NCBI RefSeq assembly: GCF_000332155.1
Contig: NZ_KB235903.1
Coordinates: 425,315 to 489,314 of the forward strand
DNA length: 64,000 nucleotides
Source: Kamptonema formosum PCC 6407
GTDB taxonomy: Bacteria; Cyanobacteriota; Cyanobacteriia; Cyanobacteriales; Microcoleaceae
Direction of reading: 5' to 3'
The translations under genes were made by a program, and so were the position numbers. Under the pieces are notes generated by a model. That model did not search any database and had not been told where the DNA came from. It worked only from the letters and a program-made list of their open reading frames with translations. The stretch's first letter is position 1. Each line of letters begins with the position of its first letter. Of this stretch, positions 45,017-55,366 are shown piece after piece.

Positions 45017-45144
45017 TACTAAATCAGGTTTGATATCTCCTTTATTATTCGGCGATTGAAATCGCTACTACACAAACGAAGTCCGCCTACGCGGACTAAA
45101 GAATAAAGAGAGTATTTAAGCCTGATTTGGTATAATACTAAATC
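45014..45144. repeat. MITE-like element with TACTAAATCAGG termini
   Basis: Left terminus AATACTAAATCAGGTTTGAT and right terminus AAGCCTGATTTGGTATAAT are imperfect inverted repeats. Inside lies GGCGATTGAAATCGC followed by AAGTCCGCCTACGCGGACT (45051-45098), also found at 18903-18951. A further AATACTAAATCAGGG begins immediately after the right end. There is no ORF. Confidence 0.65.
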
Positions 45145-45194
45145 AGGGTTAGTCATCCCCTTGATTAGTAATTTAGGATTTACGTATTACTTAC

Positions 45195-45244
45195 GTAACA
45201 CCGCCATCCTGGCGGTCAAATCACCGCCAAGATGGCGGCGTTAC
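45195..45244. repeat. Strong hairpin repeat (GTAACACCGCCATC ...)
   Basis: GTAACACCGCCATCCTGGCGG pairs with CCGCCAAGATGGCGGCGTTAC over about 20 positions around a TCAAATCA loop. Flanks TTACGTA and TGTAAGTCC resemble those at 24370-24415. This is a dispersed foldback. Confidence 0.7.
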
Positions 45245-45285
45245 ATATTTTTGTGTAAGTCCTGTAATTATCCATCTTATCCATC

Positions 45286-45350
45286 GTCATTGTTCGCTGT
45301 GCGAAGCAATCGCAGAGACTAGGCGATTGCTTCGCACGGCGAACAATGAC
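45286..45350. repeat. 65-bp GTCATTGTTCGC palindrome
   Basis: 28-base arms (GTCATTGTTCGCTGTGCGAA then GCAATCGC, and complement) with one mismatch and a nine-base centre. It has the same architecture and outer GTCATTG as the element at 34944-35007, but a different middle. Confidence 0.8.
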
Positions 45351-45378
45351 AAAATTGTGTTAGTATGGCTAAGTCCTG

Positions 45379-45419
45379 AACAATTAACAATTAACAGTTA
45401 ACAATTAACAATTAACAAC
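45379..45419. repeat. AACAATT/AACAGTT heptamer array
   Basis: Five to six heptamers of AATTAAC type, overlapping the stop codon of the minus-strand hybrid kinase (45405). Confidence 0.8.
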
Positions 45420-47438
45420 TGGAGCTCGAAAAATTCCTGCCAGATTAGCAACTCCTGCTATTAACCGATCGGGCTCAATGGGTTTAGATAAGTGCATCTG
45501 GAAACCCGCTTGCAGTGCTCGTCGGCGCTCTTCAACTCTGGCGTAGGCAGTCAGTGCGATCGCAGGCATATTTCCTCCCCGCAGCGCTTCCATTTCTCTC
45601 ACCCGCGCGATCAACTGATAGCCATCTGCTTCCGGCATTCCAATATCGCTTAACAGCAAGTCCGGCCAATAGTTCTCCAGTGCTGCTAGGGCCCCCGCCA
45701 CCGATGCCGCCGATCGCACCTGAGCTCCGTGCTCCTCCAACACAGCAATCAAAAACTCGCGGCTGTCATCGTCATCATCCACCACCAGCAATTGCAAATT
45801 CGCCAGACTGGGGATAGCGATCGCATCTCCCACGCCTTGGAGTTGAGGCATTTCCTCCACTGCACCTCGATCGATCTGGCAAGTTGCGATCGGCAGAGAA
45901 ACCGTAAATTTCGCCCCGATACCGCTGCTGTTGTTTTCAGCACCAACTGTACCGCCGTGCAGTTCCACCAAATGGCGGACGATCGCCAGTCCCAATCCCA
46001 AACCCCCGTAAGACCTAGTTGTAGTGCTATCAGCTTGGCGGAAGCGATCGAAAACATAAGGGAGAAACTCAGCAGAAATACCAATTCCCGTATCTATAAT
46101 CTGAATTTCCGCATAGTCGCCAACTAATTCTAATCGCACCTCTACTTTGCCACCTTCGGGAGTAAACTTAATCGCATTTGATAGTAAATTCCAAACCACT
46201 TGCTGCAAGCGATCGCTATCGCCTATAACTTGACCAATATCCGAAATACAGACAAATTCTATTGCAATTGATTTCGTCTCAGCCAACGGCCGCAGAGCAT
46301 CAATTGCCACCTCAATCACATACCCTAACGGAATCGGATGTAAATTTAAATTTAGCTTGCCCCGCAGAATCCGCGAAACATCTAGAATATCTTCGATCAG
46401 TTGCGCTTGAGATTTAGCATTGCGCTCAATTGTTTCTAGAGCTTTATCAATCGTTGCCTGGTCAAATTTTTTAGCCCGAAGTAACTTAGACCAGCCAAGA
46501 ATTGCATTTAAAGGAGTGCGAAGTTCGTGAGAGAGAATAGCCAGAAACTCATCCTTCATCCGATTCGCTCTCTCAGCTTCGTGCCGCGCCACCTGCTCGC
46601 CGATTAACCTGCCTCGCTCTTCCTCTGCTTGCTTGCGGTCTGTGATATCGATAATTGTACCAACATGACCGATCGGTTTGCCCAAATCCGAAAACATGGG
46701 CGACGACTGCACATGAACCCAGCGCATACTTCCGTTGGCACTTAATCGAAACTCTTCGGAATATTCTTGACCTGTTTCCATCCATGCCAACCAATCTGCT
46801 ACCACGCGATCGCGATCTTCGGGATGAACCGATCGCTGCCAAACATCTATCAAACCTTCCTCTAAATTTAACCCACAAATCCCTTTACAGCGCGGGTTAA
46901 TATAAGTACAGCGACCTTCTACATCAGCGAGATAAATTCCCAGCGGCGAACAAGCACTCAACGTCCGAAACCGCTCTTCACTTTTACTCAGTTCAGTATT
47001 AACAGCAGCTAGCTCTGCGGCTTGGCGCTTAACCTCAACTGTTTTTTGAAATAATTCAACAAATACCGCCACTTTTGATGTCAATATTTCCGCTTCAATC
47101 GGTTTAAAAAGATAATCCACCGCACCCAAAGAATAACCTTTGAAAACCTGAGAGTCATTACTGGTAAATGCAGTGATAAAAATAATGGGAGTTAAGCGCG
47201 ATCGATCTCTAGAGCGAATCAATGTTGCCGTCTCAAATCCATCCATTGCCGGCATCTGCACGTCGAGCAGAATTACCGCAAAATCCTCATTAAGCAGACA
47301 TCTTAGAGCTTCCGCACCTGAATTTGCTTTTACTAAATTGTAAGAGGTACTGTTGAGAATAGCTTCCAGAGCCAGCAAGTTTTCTTCATGATCGTCAACT
47401 AAGAGTACATTTACTTTATCTTCATGCTGGATATTCAT
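45405..47438 (-). CDS. Hybrid histidine kinase (REC-PAS-HisKA-HATPase-REC)
   Basis: 677 residues and no membrane segment. An N-terminal receiver (VLLVDDHEENLLALEAIL, VILLDVQMPAMDGFET, FKPIEAE) is followed by a PAS domain (about 155-275; VGTIIDITDRKQAEEE), HisKA with [12 protein letters not shown], HATPase (IDTGIGISAEFLPYVFDRFR, SYGGLGLGLAI) and a second receiver (LLVVDDDDDSREFL, LLLSDIGMPEADGYQL, LSKPIE). It starts six bases after the CheB gene stop, so it belongs to the CheR-CheB operon. Output is presumably another protein in the cluster. Confidence 0.9.
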   Translation of the reverse strand: MNIQHEDKVNVLLVDDHEENLLALEAILNSTSYNLVKANSGAEALRCLLNEDFAVILLDVQMPAMDGFETATLIRSRDRSRLTPIIFITAFTSNDSQVFKGYSLGAVDYLFKPIEAEILTSKVAVFVELFQKTVEVKRQAAELAAVNTELSKSEERFRTLSACSPLGIYLADVEGRCTYINPRCKGICGLNLEEGLIDVWQRSVHPEDRDRVVADWLAWMETGQEYSEEFRLSANGSMRWVHVQSSPMFSDLGKPIGHVGTIIDITDRKQAEEERGRLIGEQVARHEAERANRMKDEFLAILSHELRTPLNAILGWSKLLRAKKFDQATIDKALETIERNAKSQAQLIEDILDVSRILRGKLNLNLHPIPLGYVIEVAIDALRPLAETKSIAIEFVCISDIGQVIGDSDRLQQVVWNLLSNAIKFTPEGGKVEVRLELVGDYAEIQIIDTGIGISAEFLPYVFDRFRQADSTTTRSYGGLGLGLAIVRHLVELHGGTVGAENNSSGIGAKFTVSLPIATCQIDRGAVEEMPQLQGVGDAIAIPSLANLQLLVVDDDDDSREFLIAVLEEHGAQVRSAASVAGALAALENYWPDLLLSDIGMPEADGYQLIARVREMEALRGGNMPAIALTAYARVEERRRALQAGFQMHLSKPIEPDRLIAGVANLAGIFRAPVVNC

Positions 47439-47444
47439 AGTTTT

Positions 47445-48152
47445 TTAATCTTTAATTGTTAGTAAATTGACCAAACAGGGAGCGATTTTTGATAGAGGTA
47501 AAATCCAGTCTACTTCAAAAGTTGCGATCGCCGCTGCTGGCATTACTCGGCATTCAGCCGAATCTGGTTCCTGTACAAATGTCAATCCTCCTTCAGCTTT
47601 AATTTTTGCCAGTCCTTGACTTCCATCGCAGCTTGCTCCTGTTAAAATTATGCCAATTGTTTTCTCACCAAAAGTATCAGCAGCAGACTCAAATAGGGCA
47701 TCAATTGAAGGCCGCGCGTAAGAGATCGGAGCCTCAGTTGATAGTGCGAATGTAGGAGAGCCACGATTTTGAATTTTAGATAGTGGATTGTGAATAGCTT
47801 CTCTTGGATCGTTCGCGAATGTTATCAAATAGTTTTCCTGCAAGCTAAATTCACCGCCATCGGGGGATTCAATTAGCAAGTGATAATCAGCAGGAGCCAA
47901 ATAAACTATTCCCGGTAAGATTGTCTCTTTGTCTTCCGCTTCTCTCACTCGGAGAGAGCTTTGCCGCTGTAAATAATCCAGCAGCATATTGTTAGAATTT
48001 TTGTGGCGGTGTTGCACGATAACTATCGGCAAGGGAAAGGTTGCTGGCAAATCAGCTAGCAGCACAGACAGAGCATTTAGCCCTCCCAAAGAAGTGCCAA
48101 CCACAACTATTTCAAAATCGCTCTTATTTAACTCTCCGGTAAAGTTTTTCAC
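47445..48152 (-). CDS. CheB-type protein-glutamate methylesterase
   Basis: 235 residues, catalytic domain only, with no receiver. VVVGTSLGGLNAL (Ser), VIVQHRHKNS (His) and IIGIILTGASCDGSQGLAKI (Asp) supply the CheB triad. Between YLAPADYHLLIES and FALSTEAPISYARPSIDALF I count about 35 residues more than in typical CheB proteins (including LITFANDPREAIHNPLSK), an unusual insertion. It overlaps the CheR gene by 29 bases and is followed by the hybrid kinase. Its substrate is probably a chemoreceptor-like or kinase HAMP protein in the cluster, by inference. Confidence 0.85.
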   Translation of the reverse strand: MKNFTGELNKSDFEIVVVGTSLGGLNALSVLLADLPATFPLPIVIVQHRHKNSNNMLLDYLQRQSSLRVREAEDKETILPGIVYLAPADYHLLIESPDGGEFSLQENYLITFANDPREAIHNPLSKIQNRGSPTFALSTEAPISYARPSIDALFESAADTFGEKTIGIILTGASCDGSQGLAKIKAEGGLTFVQEPDSAECRVMPAAAIATFEVDWILPLSKIAPCLVNLLTIKD

Positions 48153-48951
48153 TGCTTTCTATCGTCTCATAGTGTTTGTGGTAAGGGGTAAAATTGAGAG
48201 TCTCCTGATGTCCTAGTCCCAAAACTCCAAACATTCCCAGACTCTCATACAATAGCTTATGTACCCGTTGTTGGAGGGATGGATTGAAATAAATCAACAC
48301 ATTGCGGCAGAAAATCGCATTAAATTCATTAAAAGAACTATCCGTTGCGAGGTTATGGTGAGAAAAGATAATATTTTCTTTGAGCGAAGCCCGAAAAATT
48401 GCATTGTCATAGGCAGCAGTGTAATACTCTGAAAATGATTTTTTTCCACCCGCTTGCTGGTAAAGCTGAGTATATTCTTGCATTTGTTTCAGCGGAAATA
48501 TTCCCGCCTTTGCTTTTTTTAACACTACTTCATTCATATCCGTAGCGTAAATTCTACAGCGATCGTAAAGTCCTTCTTCCTGTAGCAAGATTGCCATAGA
48601 ATAGACTTCTTCCCCGGTTGAACATCCCGCGTGCCAGATGCGAATAAAAGGATAGGTACGTAGCAACGGCACAACTTTATTCCTGAAAGTAATGTAAAAG
48701 CTAGGATCGCGGAACATCGCCGTTACATTCACAGAAAGACCGAGGAGCAAGCGGTCTAGATATGCCGGATTGTGAAGTACCTTTTCCTGAAGTCCAGAGA
48801 CGCTATTGAGGCTTTCCGAGCGAATAGTATTCCAAATTCGACGCTTGAGAGAAGCAAAAGCATAATTGCGAAAATCAAATCCGTAATAGCGAAACATTCC
48901 CTCTAGTAGGAGCTGAATTTCGATTGTTTCAAGTTCATGGCCGTTGTTCAT
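48124..48951 (-). CDS. CheR-type protein-glutamate O-methyltransferase
   Basis: 275 residues. The N-terminal all-helical domain (YGFDFRNYAFASLKRRIW) precedes the SAM-binding domain: IRIWHAGCSTGEEVYSMAIL, YATDMNEVVLKKAKAG, NAIFCRNVLIYFNPSLQQ. These are the CheR motifs. It lacks the C-terminal TPRs of some CheRs. The downstream CheB gene overlaps its end, and the giant HAMP kinase lies 245 bases upstream on the same strand, separated by heptamer repeats. Confidence 0.9.
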   Translation of the reverse strand: MNNGHELETIEIQLLLEGMFRYYGFDFRNYAFASLKRRIWNTIRSESLNSVSGLQEKVLHNPAYLDRLLLGLSVNVTAMFRDPSFYITFRNKVVPLLRTYPFIRIWHAGCSTGEEVYSMAILLQEEGLYDRCRIYATDMNEVVLKKAKAGIFPLKQMQEYTQLYQQAGGKKSFSEYYTAAYDNAIFRASLKENIIFSHHNLATDSSFNEFNAIFCRNVLIYFNPSLQQRVHKLLYESLGMFGVLGLGHQETLNFTPYHKHYETIESSEKLYRRVK

Positions 48952-48957
48952 TGGAAA

Positions 48958-49020
48958 TTGTTAGTTGTTGGTTGTTAGTTGTTAGTTGTTGGTTGTTAGT
49001 TGTTGGTTGTTGGTTATTGT
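48958..49020. repeat. GTTAGTT/GTTGGTT heptamer array upstream of the CheR gene
   Basis: Nine heptamers just upstream of the CheR start. A short array on the opposite strand (CTAACAACTAACC, 49161-49197) ends at the giant kinase stop codon, so the 245-base spacer carries inverted heptamer arrays. Confidence 0.85.
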
Positions 49021-49195
49021 TTATCCTTGGCACGTTGTTTTTTTGCAGCACCTTCTAAGTAATTCAGGGAGAAATTTAGTTTGTCTGCTGATTTTTAATT
49101 TTTTAGCGAGTCGATCGCTTGCGATTATTCAACTTTGTTTCTTTCCACCGCTACCTCATAACAACAATTCACAACTAACCACTAACAACTAACCA

Positions 49196-52100
49196 TTATC
49201 GATAAAGCCAAACGCGCAACAGTGATATTAACTGTTCGGTATCGACAGGTTTAGTAATGTAGTCAGACGCACCAGCGTCGATACACTTTTCGCGATCGCC
49301 TTTCATAGCTTTAGCCGTCAAAGCAATCATTGGTAGCGAACTAAATTGAGGTATATTGCGAATTGCTTGCATGGTCTCGTAACCATCCATCTCTGGCATC
49401 ATCACATCCATCAGCACAATATCGATCTCAGGTGAGTTTTGCAAGACAGTAATCCCATCTCTACCATTTTCTGCATACATAACTTGCATTTGATGGCGTT
49501 CTAGCATACTCGTGAGAGCAAAAATATTTCGCACGTCATCATCTACAATCAAGACTTTTTTGCCAATGAGAGTAGAATCAGTTTGATAGAGTTGCTCTAG
49601 CATTTGACGCTTTGGTTCCGGCAAATTTGCCTGGACTCGGTGCAGGAAGAGAGCCGTTTCATCTAACAGGCGCTCTGGCGATCGCACATCTTTAATAATG
49701 ATAGTTTCCGCCATCCGCTTGAGTTGAATTTCTTCTGCTCTGCTCAACTCTTTTCCGGTGTAAATAATAATCGGCAAACTTTTCAAATTTGCATCTTGCT
49801 TAATCAGCTCAATGAGCTCAAACCCACTCATATCTGGTAGTCCTAGATCCATAACGATACAGTCAAAATGTCCAGAATTCAAAATTGTTAGCGCCTCTGC
49901 ACCAGTCCCCACTGCCGTTGTATAAACGTCGTGATTCCCGATTAAATCGATGATGCTGAAACGCTGCGTTTCGTCGTCTTCGACAACTAGCAAACTTTTC
50001 ACTTGCCGCTCTACAAAACCCTTAATATCAGTCAAAGCTTTACTCAGCGCTTCGCTGCTGACAGGTTTTTGGAGGTACGCGATCGCACCTAACTGTAAAC
50101 CGCGTTGTCGCCCTTCCTCAACGGATACAATGTGAACGGGAATATGGCGCGTATTCGGATCGTGCTTCAAACGATCGAGCACCGTCCAACCATCCATCAC
50201 AGGTAAATTTAGATCCAGCATAATCGCCGTGGGCTTGAACTCTCGCGCCATCACCAAACCGATATCGCTCCGCAAAGCCACTAAACCTTTAAAACCATGT
50301 TCCCGCGCCATATCCAAAAGAATGCGGGCAAAATTTACATCATCTTCGATAATCAAAAGCACGCGATCGCCATCCTCAATATTTTCGCGATCGTCTGAGA
50401 TGGAAGGCGACGGGTAAGGTGCCGGTAATTGGAAATTGGGGGAAGTAGCTGCGGAAGAAATAACAGGCAATACTGAATAATTAGCAGAGGGCAATTGGGC
50501 GGTTTGCCTGTCATTTGTTCCCAATGTCCTGTTATTCATCATCCGCGATTCTTGGTAAGTTTGGGGCATATAAAGCGTGAACGTACTTCCTTCACCAGGG
50601 CGACTCGTCAATTGAATTTCTCCACCTAATAGATTAGCGATCTCTCTGCTAATGGACAAACCCAAACCCGTGCCGCCATATTTACGGCTAGTGCTGCCAT
50701 CAGCTTGCTGGAAAGCCTCAAAAATAACTCTGTGTTTTTCAGGAGAAATACCAATGCCGGTATCGCTAACTGAGAAAGCCAAAACAGTAGCCGAATTAGT
50801 TAAAGTTTCTATCTCTAAACTCCAGCCTTCCCGCGCCACTTCCACGCTCAATTTTACTTCACCCCGCTCTGTAAACTTAAACGCATTTGAGAGCAGATTC
50901 TTCAAAACTTGTTGCAGGCGTTTTGCATCAGTATAAAGACCTTTTGGCACTGCCCCGCTCAACTCTATTAGAAAACTCAACTTCTTATCCTGTGCAACTT
51001 GGCGGAACGTGCGATCTAAATGATCTCGCAAGTCAGTAAATAGCACTTGCTCGATTTCCACTGACATCGTGCCCGATTCAATCTTAGCAAGATCCAAAAT
51101 GTCATTAATCAGCCCTAGCAAATCGGTTCCTGCGGAGTAAATTGTGCGCGTGTAATCAACTTGCTTGAGAGTCAAATTGCCATCAGTATTTTCAGAAAGT
51201 AATCTGGCGAGAATCAGCAGCGAATTTAGCGGAGTACGCAACTCATGAGACATATTTGCCAGAAATTCTGACTTGTATTTGGAAGTCAGAGCCAACTGTT
51301 CGGCTTTTTCTTCTAGCGACCTCCTCGCCTGTTCAATTTCTCGGTTTTTCCGCTCAACTTCCTGATTTTGCAGCGCTAGCAATTCTGCTTTTTCTTCTAG
51401 TTCCTCATTCGTCTGCTGCAACTCTTCCTGCTGGCTCTTCAACAGTTCTTCAGATGCTCTTAGCGACTGCGCTTGCTGTTCTAGCCGCTTGTTAGTTTCT
51501 GTGAGTTCCTTTTGCTGAGCTTGTAACTCTTCTGCTAAAGATTGCGACTGTTTCAGCAACTCTTCTGTCCGCATACTTGCCGCAATTGTATTTAAAACAA
51601 TGGCGATACTTTCTGTGAGTTGATCGAGGAATGTTAAGTGAATTTCGCTGAAGCGGCGGAACGAAGCTAGCTCAATTACTGCTGTCACCTGTCCTTCAAA
51701 TAGTACGGGTAAAACCACGACATTCAGCGGCGTAGATTCTCCCAATCCCGAACTAATTTTAACGTAATTATCCGGGACTTCTGTTAACAGTATTCGCTCT
51801 TTTTCCAGGGCGCATTGCCCTACCAAACCTTCGCCTAAATTGAATTTATTTCCTAAGTTTTTACGTTCGCGGTAGGCGTAGGTACTTAACAGTTTCAGAA
51901 AGGGATCGTGCTCCACAGAGTCCATCATAAAGAAAACGCCATGCTGAGCAGAAACCAGAGGTGTTAATTCCGAGAGAATTAGTTTAGAAACAGTTTCTAA
52001 ATCCCGCTGACCTTGTAGCATTCGAGTGAATTTAGCGAGATTTGTTTTCAGCCAATCTTGCTCAGTATTTTTCTGCGTTGTCTCCCGCAGATTCGCAATC

Positions 52101-55033
52101 ATTTGGTTAATGTTGTCTTTAACAATGGCAACTTCTCCTTCAGCGGCGACGGAAATTGACCTGGTTAAATCGCCTTTTGTTACCGCAATTGCCACTTCTG
52201 CGATCGCGCGCACCTGAGTAGTCAAATTCGCCGCCAATTCATTCACGTTATCCGTCAAATCTCGCCACGTCCCCGCCGCACCCGGAACCTTCGCCTGGCC
52301 GCCTAATTTCCCTTCAATTCCCACTTCCCGCGCCACTGTCGTAACTTGATCGGCAAATGTCGCCAGCGTATCGATCATCTCGTTAATCGTATCTGCCAGA
52401 GTCGCAATTTCTCCCTTCGCTTCCAGCATTAATTTGCGCTTCAAATCGCCATTTGCTACCGCTGTCACGACTTTAGCAATTCCCCGTACTTGTGCTGTCA
52501 AATTGCCCGCCATCGAGTTAACATTATCCGTTAAATCTTTCCAAGTTCCCGCAACTCCTTTCACCTCAGCTTGACCGCCCAATTTACCCTCAGTTCCTAC
52601 CTCCCGCGCCACCCGCGTTACCTCAGAAGCGAAGGAATTAAGCTGATCCACCATCACGTTAATAGTATCTTTCAACTCCAGAATTTCGCCTTTGACATCG
52701 ACGGTAATTTTCTTAGATAAATCCCCATTTGCCACCGCTTTTGTCACTTCCGCAATATTCCGCACCTGCGCCGTCAAATTCCCCGCCATCAAGTTAACAT
52801 TATCGGTTAAATCTTTCCAAGTTCCCCCTACACCCCGCACGTAAGCTTGCACGCCTAATTTACCTTCCGTTCCCACTTCTCTTGCAACTCTAGTTACTTC
52901 TGATGCGAAGGAACTTAACTGATCCACCATGATGTTAATAGTGTTTTTCAGTTCCAGAATTTCGCCTTTAACATCTACAGTGATTTTCTTAGATAAGTCA
53001 CCATTTGCCACCGCAGTTGTCACTTCCGCAATGTTCCGCACCTGCGCTGTTAAATTCCCCGCCATCGAGTTAACTGAATCCGTTAAATCTTTCCAGGTTC
53101 CAGCAACTCCTCGCACTTCAGCTTGTACCCCTAATTTCCCTTCAGTTCCTACCTCCCTCGCCACCCGCGTTACCTCAGAAGCGAAGGAATTTAACTGGTC
53201 AACCATCGTGTTAACGGTGTTCTTTAGTTCCAGAATTTCACCTTTAACATCTACAGTAATTTTCTTAGATAAATCGCCATTTGCTACCGCCGTCGTCACA
53301 GCCGCAATATTTCGCACTTGCGCCGTCAAACTGCCTGCCATAAAGTTAACGCTATCCGTTAAATCCTTCCAGGTTCCTGCTACGCCTCGGACATCCGCTT
53401 GCCCGCCCAGCTTACCTTCGGAACCTACTTCTCTCGCCACCCGCGTTACCTCAGATGCGAAGGAATTAAGTTGATCCACCATCACGTTAATGGTGTTTTT
53501 CAGTTCTAAGATTTCGCCTTTAACCTGTACTGTAATCTTCTTAGATAAGTCACCATTTGCCACAGCGGTTGTCACATCAGCAATGTTACGAACTTGTGCT
53601 GTTAAATTCCCCGCCATTGAGTTAACTGAATCCGTTAAATCTTTCCAAGTTCCCGCGACTCCCTGCACTTCAGCTTGTACGCCTAATTTCCCTTCCGTTC
53701 CCACTTCCCGCGCCACCCGTGTTACCTCAGATGCGAAGGAATTTAACTGGTCAACCATCGTGTTAACGGTGTTTTTTAGTTCCAGAATTTCCCCTTTAAC
53801 ATCTACGGTAATTTTCTTAGATAAATCGCCTTTTGCCACCGCCGTTGTCACTTCCGCAATGTTCCGCACTTGCGCTGTTAAACTACCTGCCATAAAGTTA
53901 ACGCTATCCGTTAAATCCTTCCACGTTCCTGCTACTCCCTTAACTTCTGCTTGACCGCCAAGTTTACCTTCAGAACCCACTTCTCTCGCCACCCGCGTTA
54001 CTTCCGAAGCGAAGGAATTTAACTGATCCACCATGATGTTAATAGTGTTTTTCAGTTCCAAAATTTCACCTTTAACATCTACAGTAATTTTCTTAGATAA
54101 ATCGCCATTTGCTACCGCAGTTGTCACATCAGCAATGTTCCGCACTTGTGCTGTTAAATTCCCTGCCATTGAGTTAACTGAATCTGTTAAATCCTTCCAA
54201 GTTCCTGCCACTCCTCTAACTTCAGCTTGTACTCCTAATTTCCCTTCAGTTCCTACTTCCCTCGCCACCCGCGTTACCTCCGATGCAAAGGAACTCAACT
54301 GATCCACCATGATGTTAATAGTGTTTTTCAGTTCCAGAATTTCCCCTTTAACATCTACAGTAATTTTCTTAGATAAATCGCCATTGGCCACTGCGGTTGT
54401 CACTTCCGCAATGTTCCGCACTTGTGCTGTTAAATTCCCCGCCATTGAGTTAACTGAATCTGTTAAATCTTTCCAAGTTCCTGCCACTCCTCGCACTTCA
54501 GCTTGTACCCCTAATTTCCCTTCAGTTCCTACTTCCCTCGCCACCCGCGTTACTTCCGATGCAAAGGAACTCAACTGATCCACCATTGTGTTAACAATTT
54601 GGGCAGTTTGAAGAAATTCTCCTTTTAGGGGTCTATCTTCTATTTCTAAAGCTATAGTTTGCGATAAATCTCCTTTAGCTACCGCCCGAATTACTCTAGC
54701 AGTTTCCGAGGTCGGCTGGACTAAATCTGTAATTAGGGTATTGACAGAATTGACACTAGCTGACCATGAACCTTCAGCATTGCCGATGGTTGCCCGCTGT
54801 GCGATTTTGCCTTCTTTACCAACAACCGTGCCAATCCGGTCGAGTTCGGCTGCCATTCTTTCATTAAGCTCGATAACATCATTAAGTGTGTCAGCAATTT
54901 TCCCTGCAAGACCGGTCTGGTCTATAGGCATCCGAACTGAAAAGTCCCCTTTTTTGACAGCGACTAAGGTTCTAAGTAGCTGTTTTGCATAAAGATTATC
55001 GGAATTGACCTTGGTTATCTGTGCAGTTGACAT
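49196..55033 (-). CDS. Giant hybrid histidine kinase with 11 HAMP modules, GAF and three receivers
   Basis: 1945 residues and no clear membrane segment. Eleven HAMP-like units with G-D near 29, 121, 218, 310, 402, 494, 586, 678, 770, 862 and 954 repeat mostly every 92 residues ([19 protein letters not shown] and [19 protein letters not shown]). Then come a GAF domain (about 1015-1170), coiled coils, HisKA ([13 protein letters not shown]), HATPase ([31 protein letters not shown]) and three receivers ([28 protein letters not shown]). Poly-HAMP soluble kinases resemble fungal group III osmosensing kinases. CheR and CheB follow. The stimulus is unknown. Confidence 0.92.
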   Translation of the reverse strand: MSTAQITKVNSDNLYAKQLLRTLVAVKKGDFSVRMPIDQTGLAGKIADTLNDVIELNERMAAELDRIGTVVGKEGKIAQRATIGNAEGSWSASVNSVNTLITDLVQPTSETARVIRAVAKGDLSQTIALEIEDRPLKGEFLQTAQIVNTMVDQLSSFASEVTRVAREVGTEGKLGVQAEVRGVAGTWKDLTDSVNSMAGNLTAQVRNIAEVTTAVANGDLSKKITVDVKGEILELKNTINIMVDQLSSFASEVTRVAREVGTEGKLGVQAEVRGVAGTWKDLTDSVNSMAGNLTAQVRNIADVTTAVANGDLSKKITVDVKGEILELKNTINIMVDQLNSFASEVTRVAREVGSEGKLGGQAEVKGVAGTWKDLTDSVNFMAGSLTAQVRNIAEVTTAVAKGDLSKKITVDVKGEILELKNTVNTMVDQLNSFASEVTRVAREVGTEGKLGVQAEVQGVAGTWKDLTDSVNSMAGNLTAQVRNIADVTTAVANGDLSKKITVQVKGEILELKNTINVMVDQLNSFASEVTRVAREVGSEGKLGGQADVRGVAGTWKDLTDSVNFMAGSLTAQVRNIAAVTTAVANGDLSKKITVDVKGEILELKNTVNTMVDQLNSFASEVTRVAREVGTEGKLGVQAEVRGVAGTWKDLTDSVNSMAGNLTAQVRNIAEVTTAVANGDLSKKITVDVKGEILELKNTINIMVDQLSSFASEVTRVAREVGTEGKLGVQAYVRGVGGTWKDLTDNVNLMAGNLTAQVRNIAEVTKAVANGDLSKKITVDVKGEILELKDTINVMVDQLNSFASEVTRVAREVGTEGKLGGQAEVKGVAGTWKDLTDNVNSMAGNLTAQVRGIAKVVTAVANGDLKRKLMLEAKGEIATLADTINEMIDTLATFADQVTTVAREVGIEGKLGGQAKVPGAAGTWRDLTDNVNELAANLTTQVRAIAEVAIAVTKGDLTRSISVAAEGEVAIVKDNINQMIANLRETTQKNTEQDWLKTNLAKFTRMLQGQRDLETVSKLILSELTPLVSAQHGVFFMMDSVEHDPFLKLLSTYAYRERKNLGNKFNLGEGLVGQCALEKERILLTEVPDNYVKISSGLGESTPLNVVVLPVLFEGQVTAVIELASFRRFSEIHLTFLDQLTESIAIVLNTIAASMRTEELLKQSQSLAEELQAQQKELTETNKRLEQQAQSLRASEELLKSQQEELQQTNEELEEKAELLALQNQEVERKNREIEQARRSLEEKAEQLALTSKYKSEFLANMSHELRTPLNSLLILARLLSENTDGNLTLKQVDYTRTIYSAGTDLLGLINDILDLAKIESGTMSVEIEQVLFTDLRDHLDRTFRQVAQDKKLSFLIELSGAVPKGLYTDAKRLQQVLKNLLSNAFKFTERGEVKLSVEVAREGWSLEIETLTNSATVLAFSVSDTGIGISPEKHRVIFEAFQQADGSTSRKYGGTGLGLSISREIANLLGGEIQLTSRPGEGSTFTLYMPQTYQESRMMNNRTLGTNDRQTAQLPSANYSVLPVISSAATSPNFQLPAPYPSPSISDDRENIEDGDRVLLIIEDDVNFARILLDMAREHGFKGLVALRSDIGLVMAREFKPTAIMLDLNLPVMDGWTVLDRLKHDPNTRHIPVHIVSVEEGRQRGLQLGAIAYLQKPVSSEALSKALTDIKGFVERQVKSLLVVEDDETQRFSIIDLIGNHDVYTTAVGTGAEALTILNSGHFDCIVMDLGLPDMSGFELIELIKQDANLKSLPIIIYTGKELSRAEEIQLKRMAETIIIKDVRSPERLLDETALFLHRVQANLPEPKRQMLEQLYQTDSTLIGKKVLIVDDDVRNIFALTSMLERHQMQVMYAENGRDGITVLQNSPEIDIVLMDVMMPEMDGYETMQAIRNIPQFSSLPMIALTAKAMKGDREKCIDAGASDYITKPVDTEQLISLLRVWLYR
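52468..54403 (-). repeat. 276-bp tandem coding repeats (HAMP units 3-9)
   Basis: Seven consecutive 92-codon units with very similar DNA, for example TTAAATCTTTCCAAGTTCC recurring every 276 bases on the plus strand. Silent sites are conserved too, suggesting recent expansion or gene conversion. Confidence 0.9.
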
Positions 55034-55331
55034 AAATGTTACCTTTTGCGAGTTGGAAGGGGTTTCCTGATGTTGAAAGTTGATAGTTTGCAGTAGGGGC
55101 GAGGGTAGGTCTTCCCCTAGCTCTAATGAGTTTTTGGGAATGATATTATTGCTATTATCTGACTAAGGTACTAGCTGGTTGCTTCTGTCAAAAGGTGGAT
55201 GACAATTCCGATCCCTGGTATTATCAAATTCAGTTTGTTCTGCCCTTCCCCGATTCTCCCTATCCTGCGATCGCCCCTACCTCTCCCCTCGCCTTCCAGT
55301 TTATAAAAAGTGGACTATTGCAATTACCCTC

Positions 55332-55360
55332 TTGAGCATTGAAGTTTGGGTCTGTAATAA
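55332..55360 (+). promoter_or_regulatory. Promoter of the small-RNA candidate
   Basis: TTGAGC (-35) and TAATAA (-10, followed by T) are separated by exactly 17 bases and lie directly upstream of the hairpin and terminator at 55412-55476, on the strand opposite to the giant kinase gene. Confidence 0.55.
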
Positions 55361-55366
55361 TCAGAG

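Noticed and set aside
45051-45098. GATTGAAATCGC palindrome as a CRISPR repeat
   Set aside because: Only one copy is present locally, with a second 26 kb away and no spacer structure.
45515-46127. Plus-strand ORFs opposite the hybrid kinase
   Set aside because: They are antisense to well-defined HATPase and receiver codons and have no domain character.
52929-54992. Series of long plus-strand ORFs opposite the giant kinase
   Set aside because: They repeat every 276 bases exactly like the HAMP units and are antisense shadows of repetitive coding DNA.
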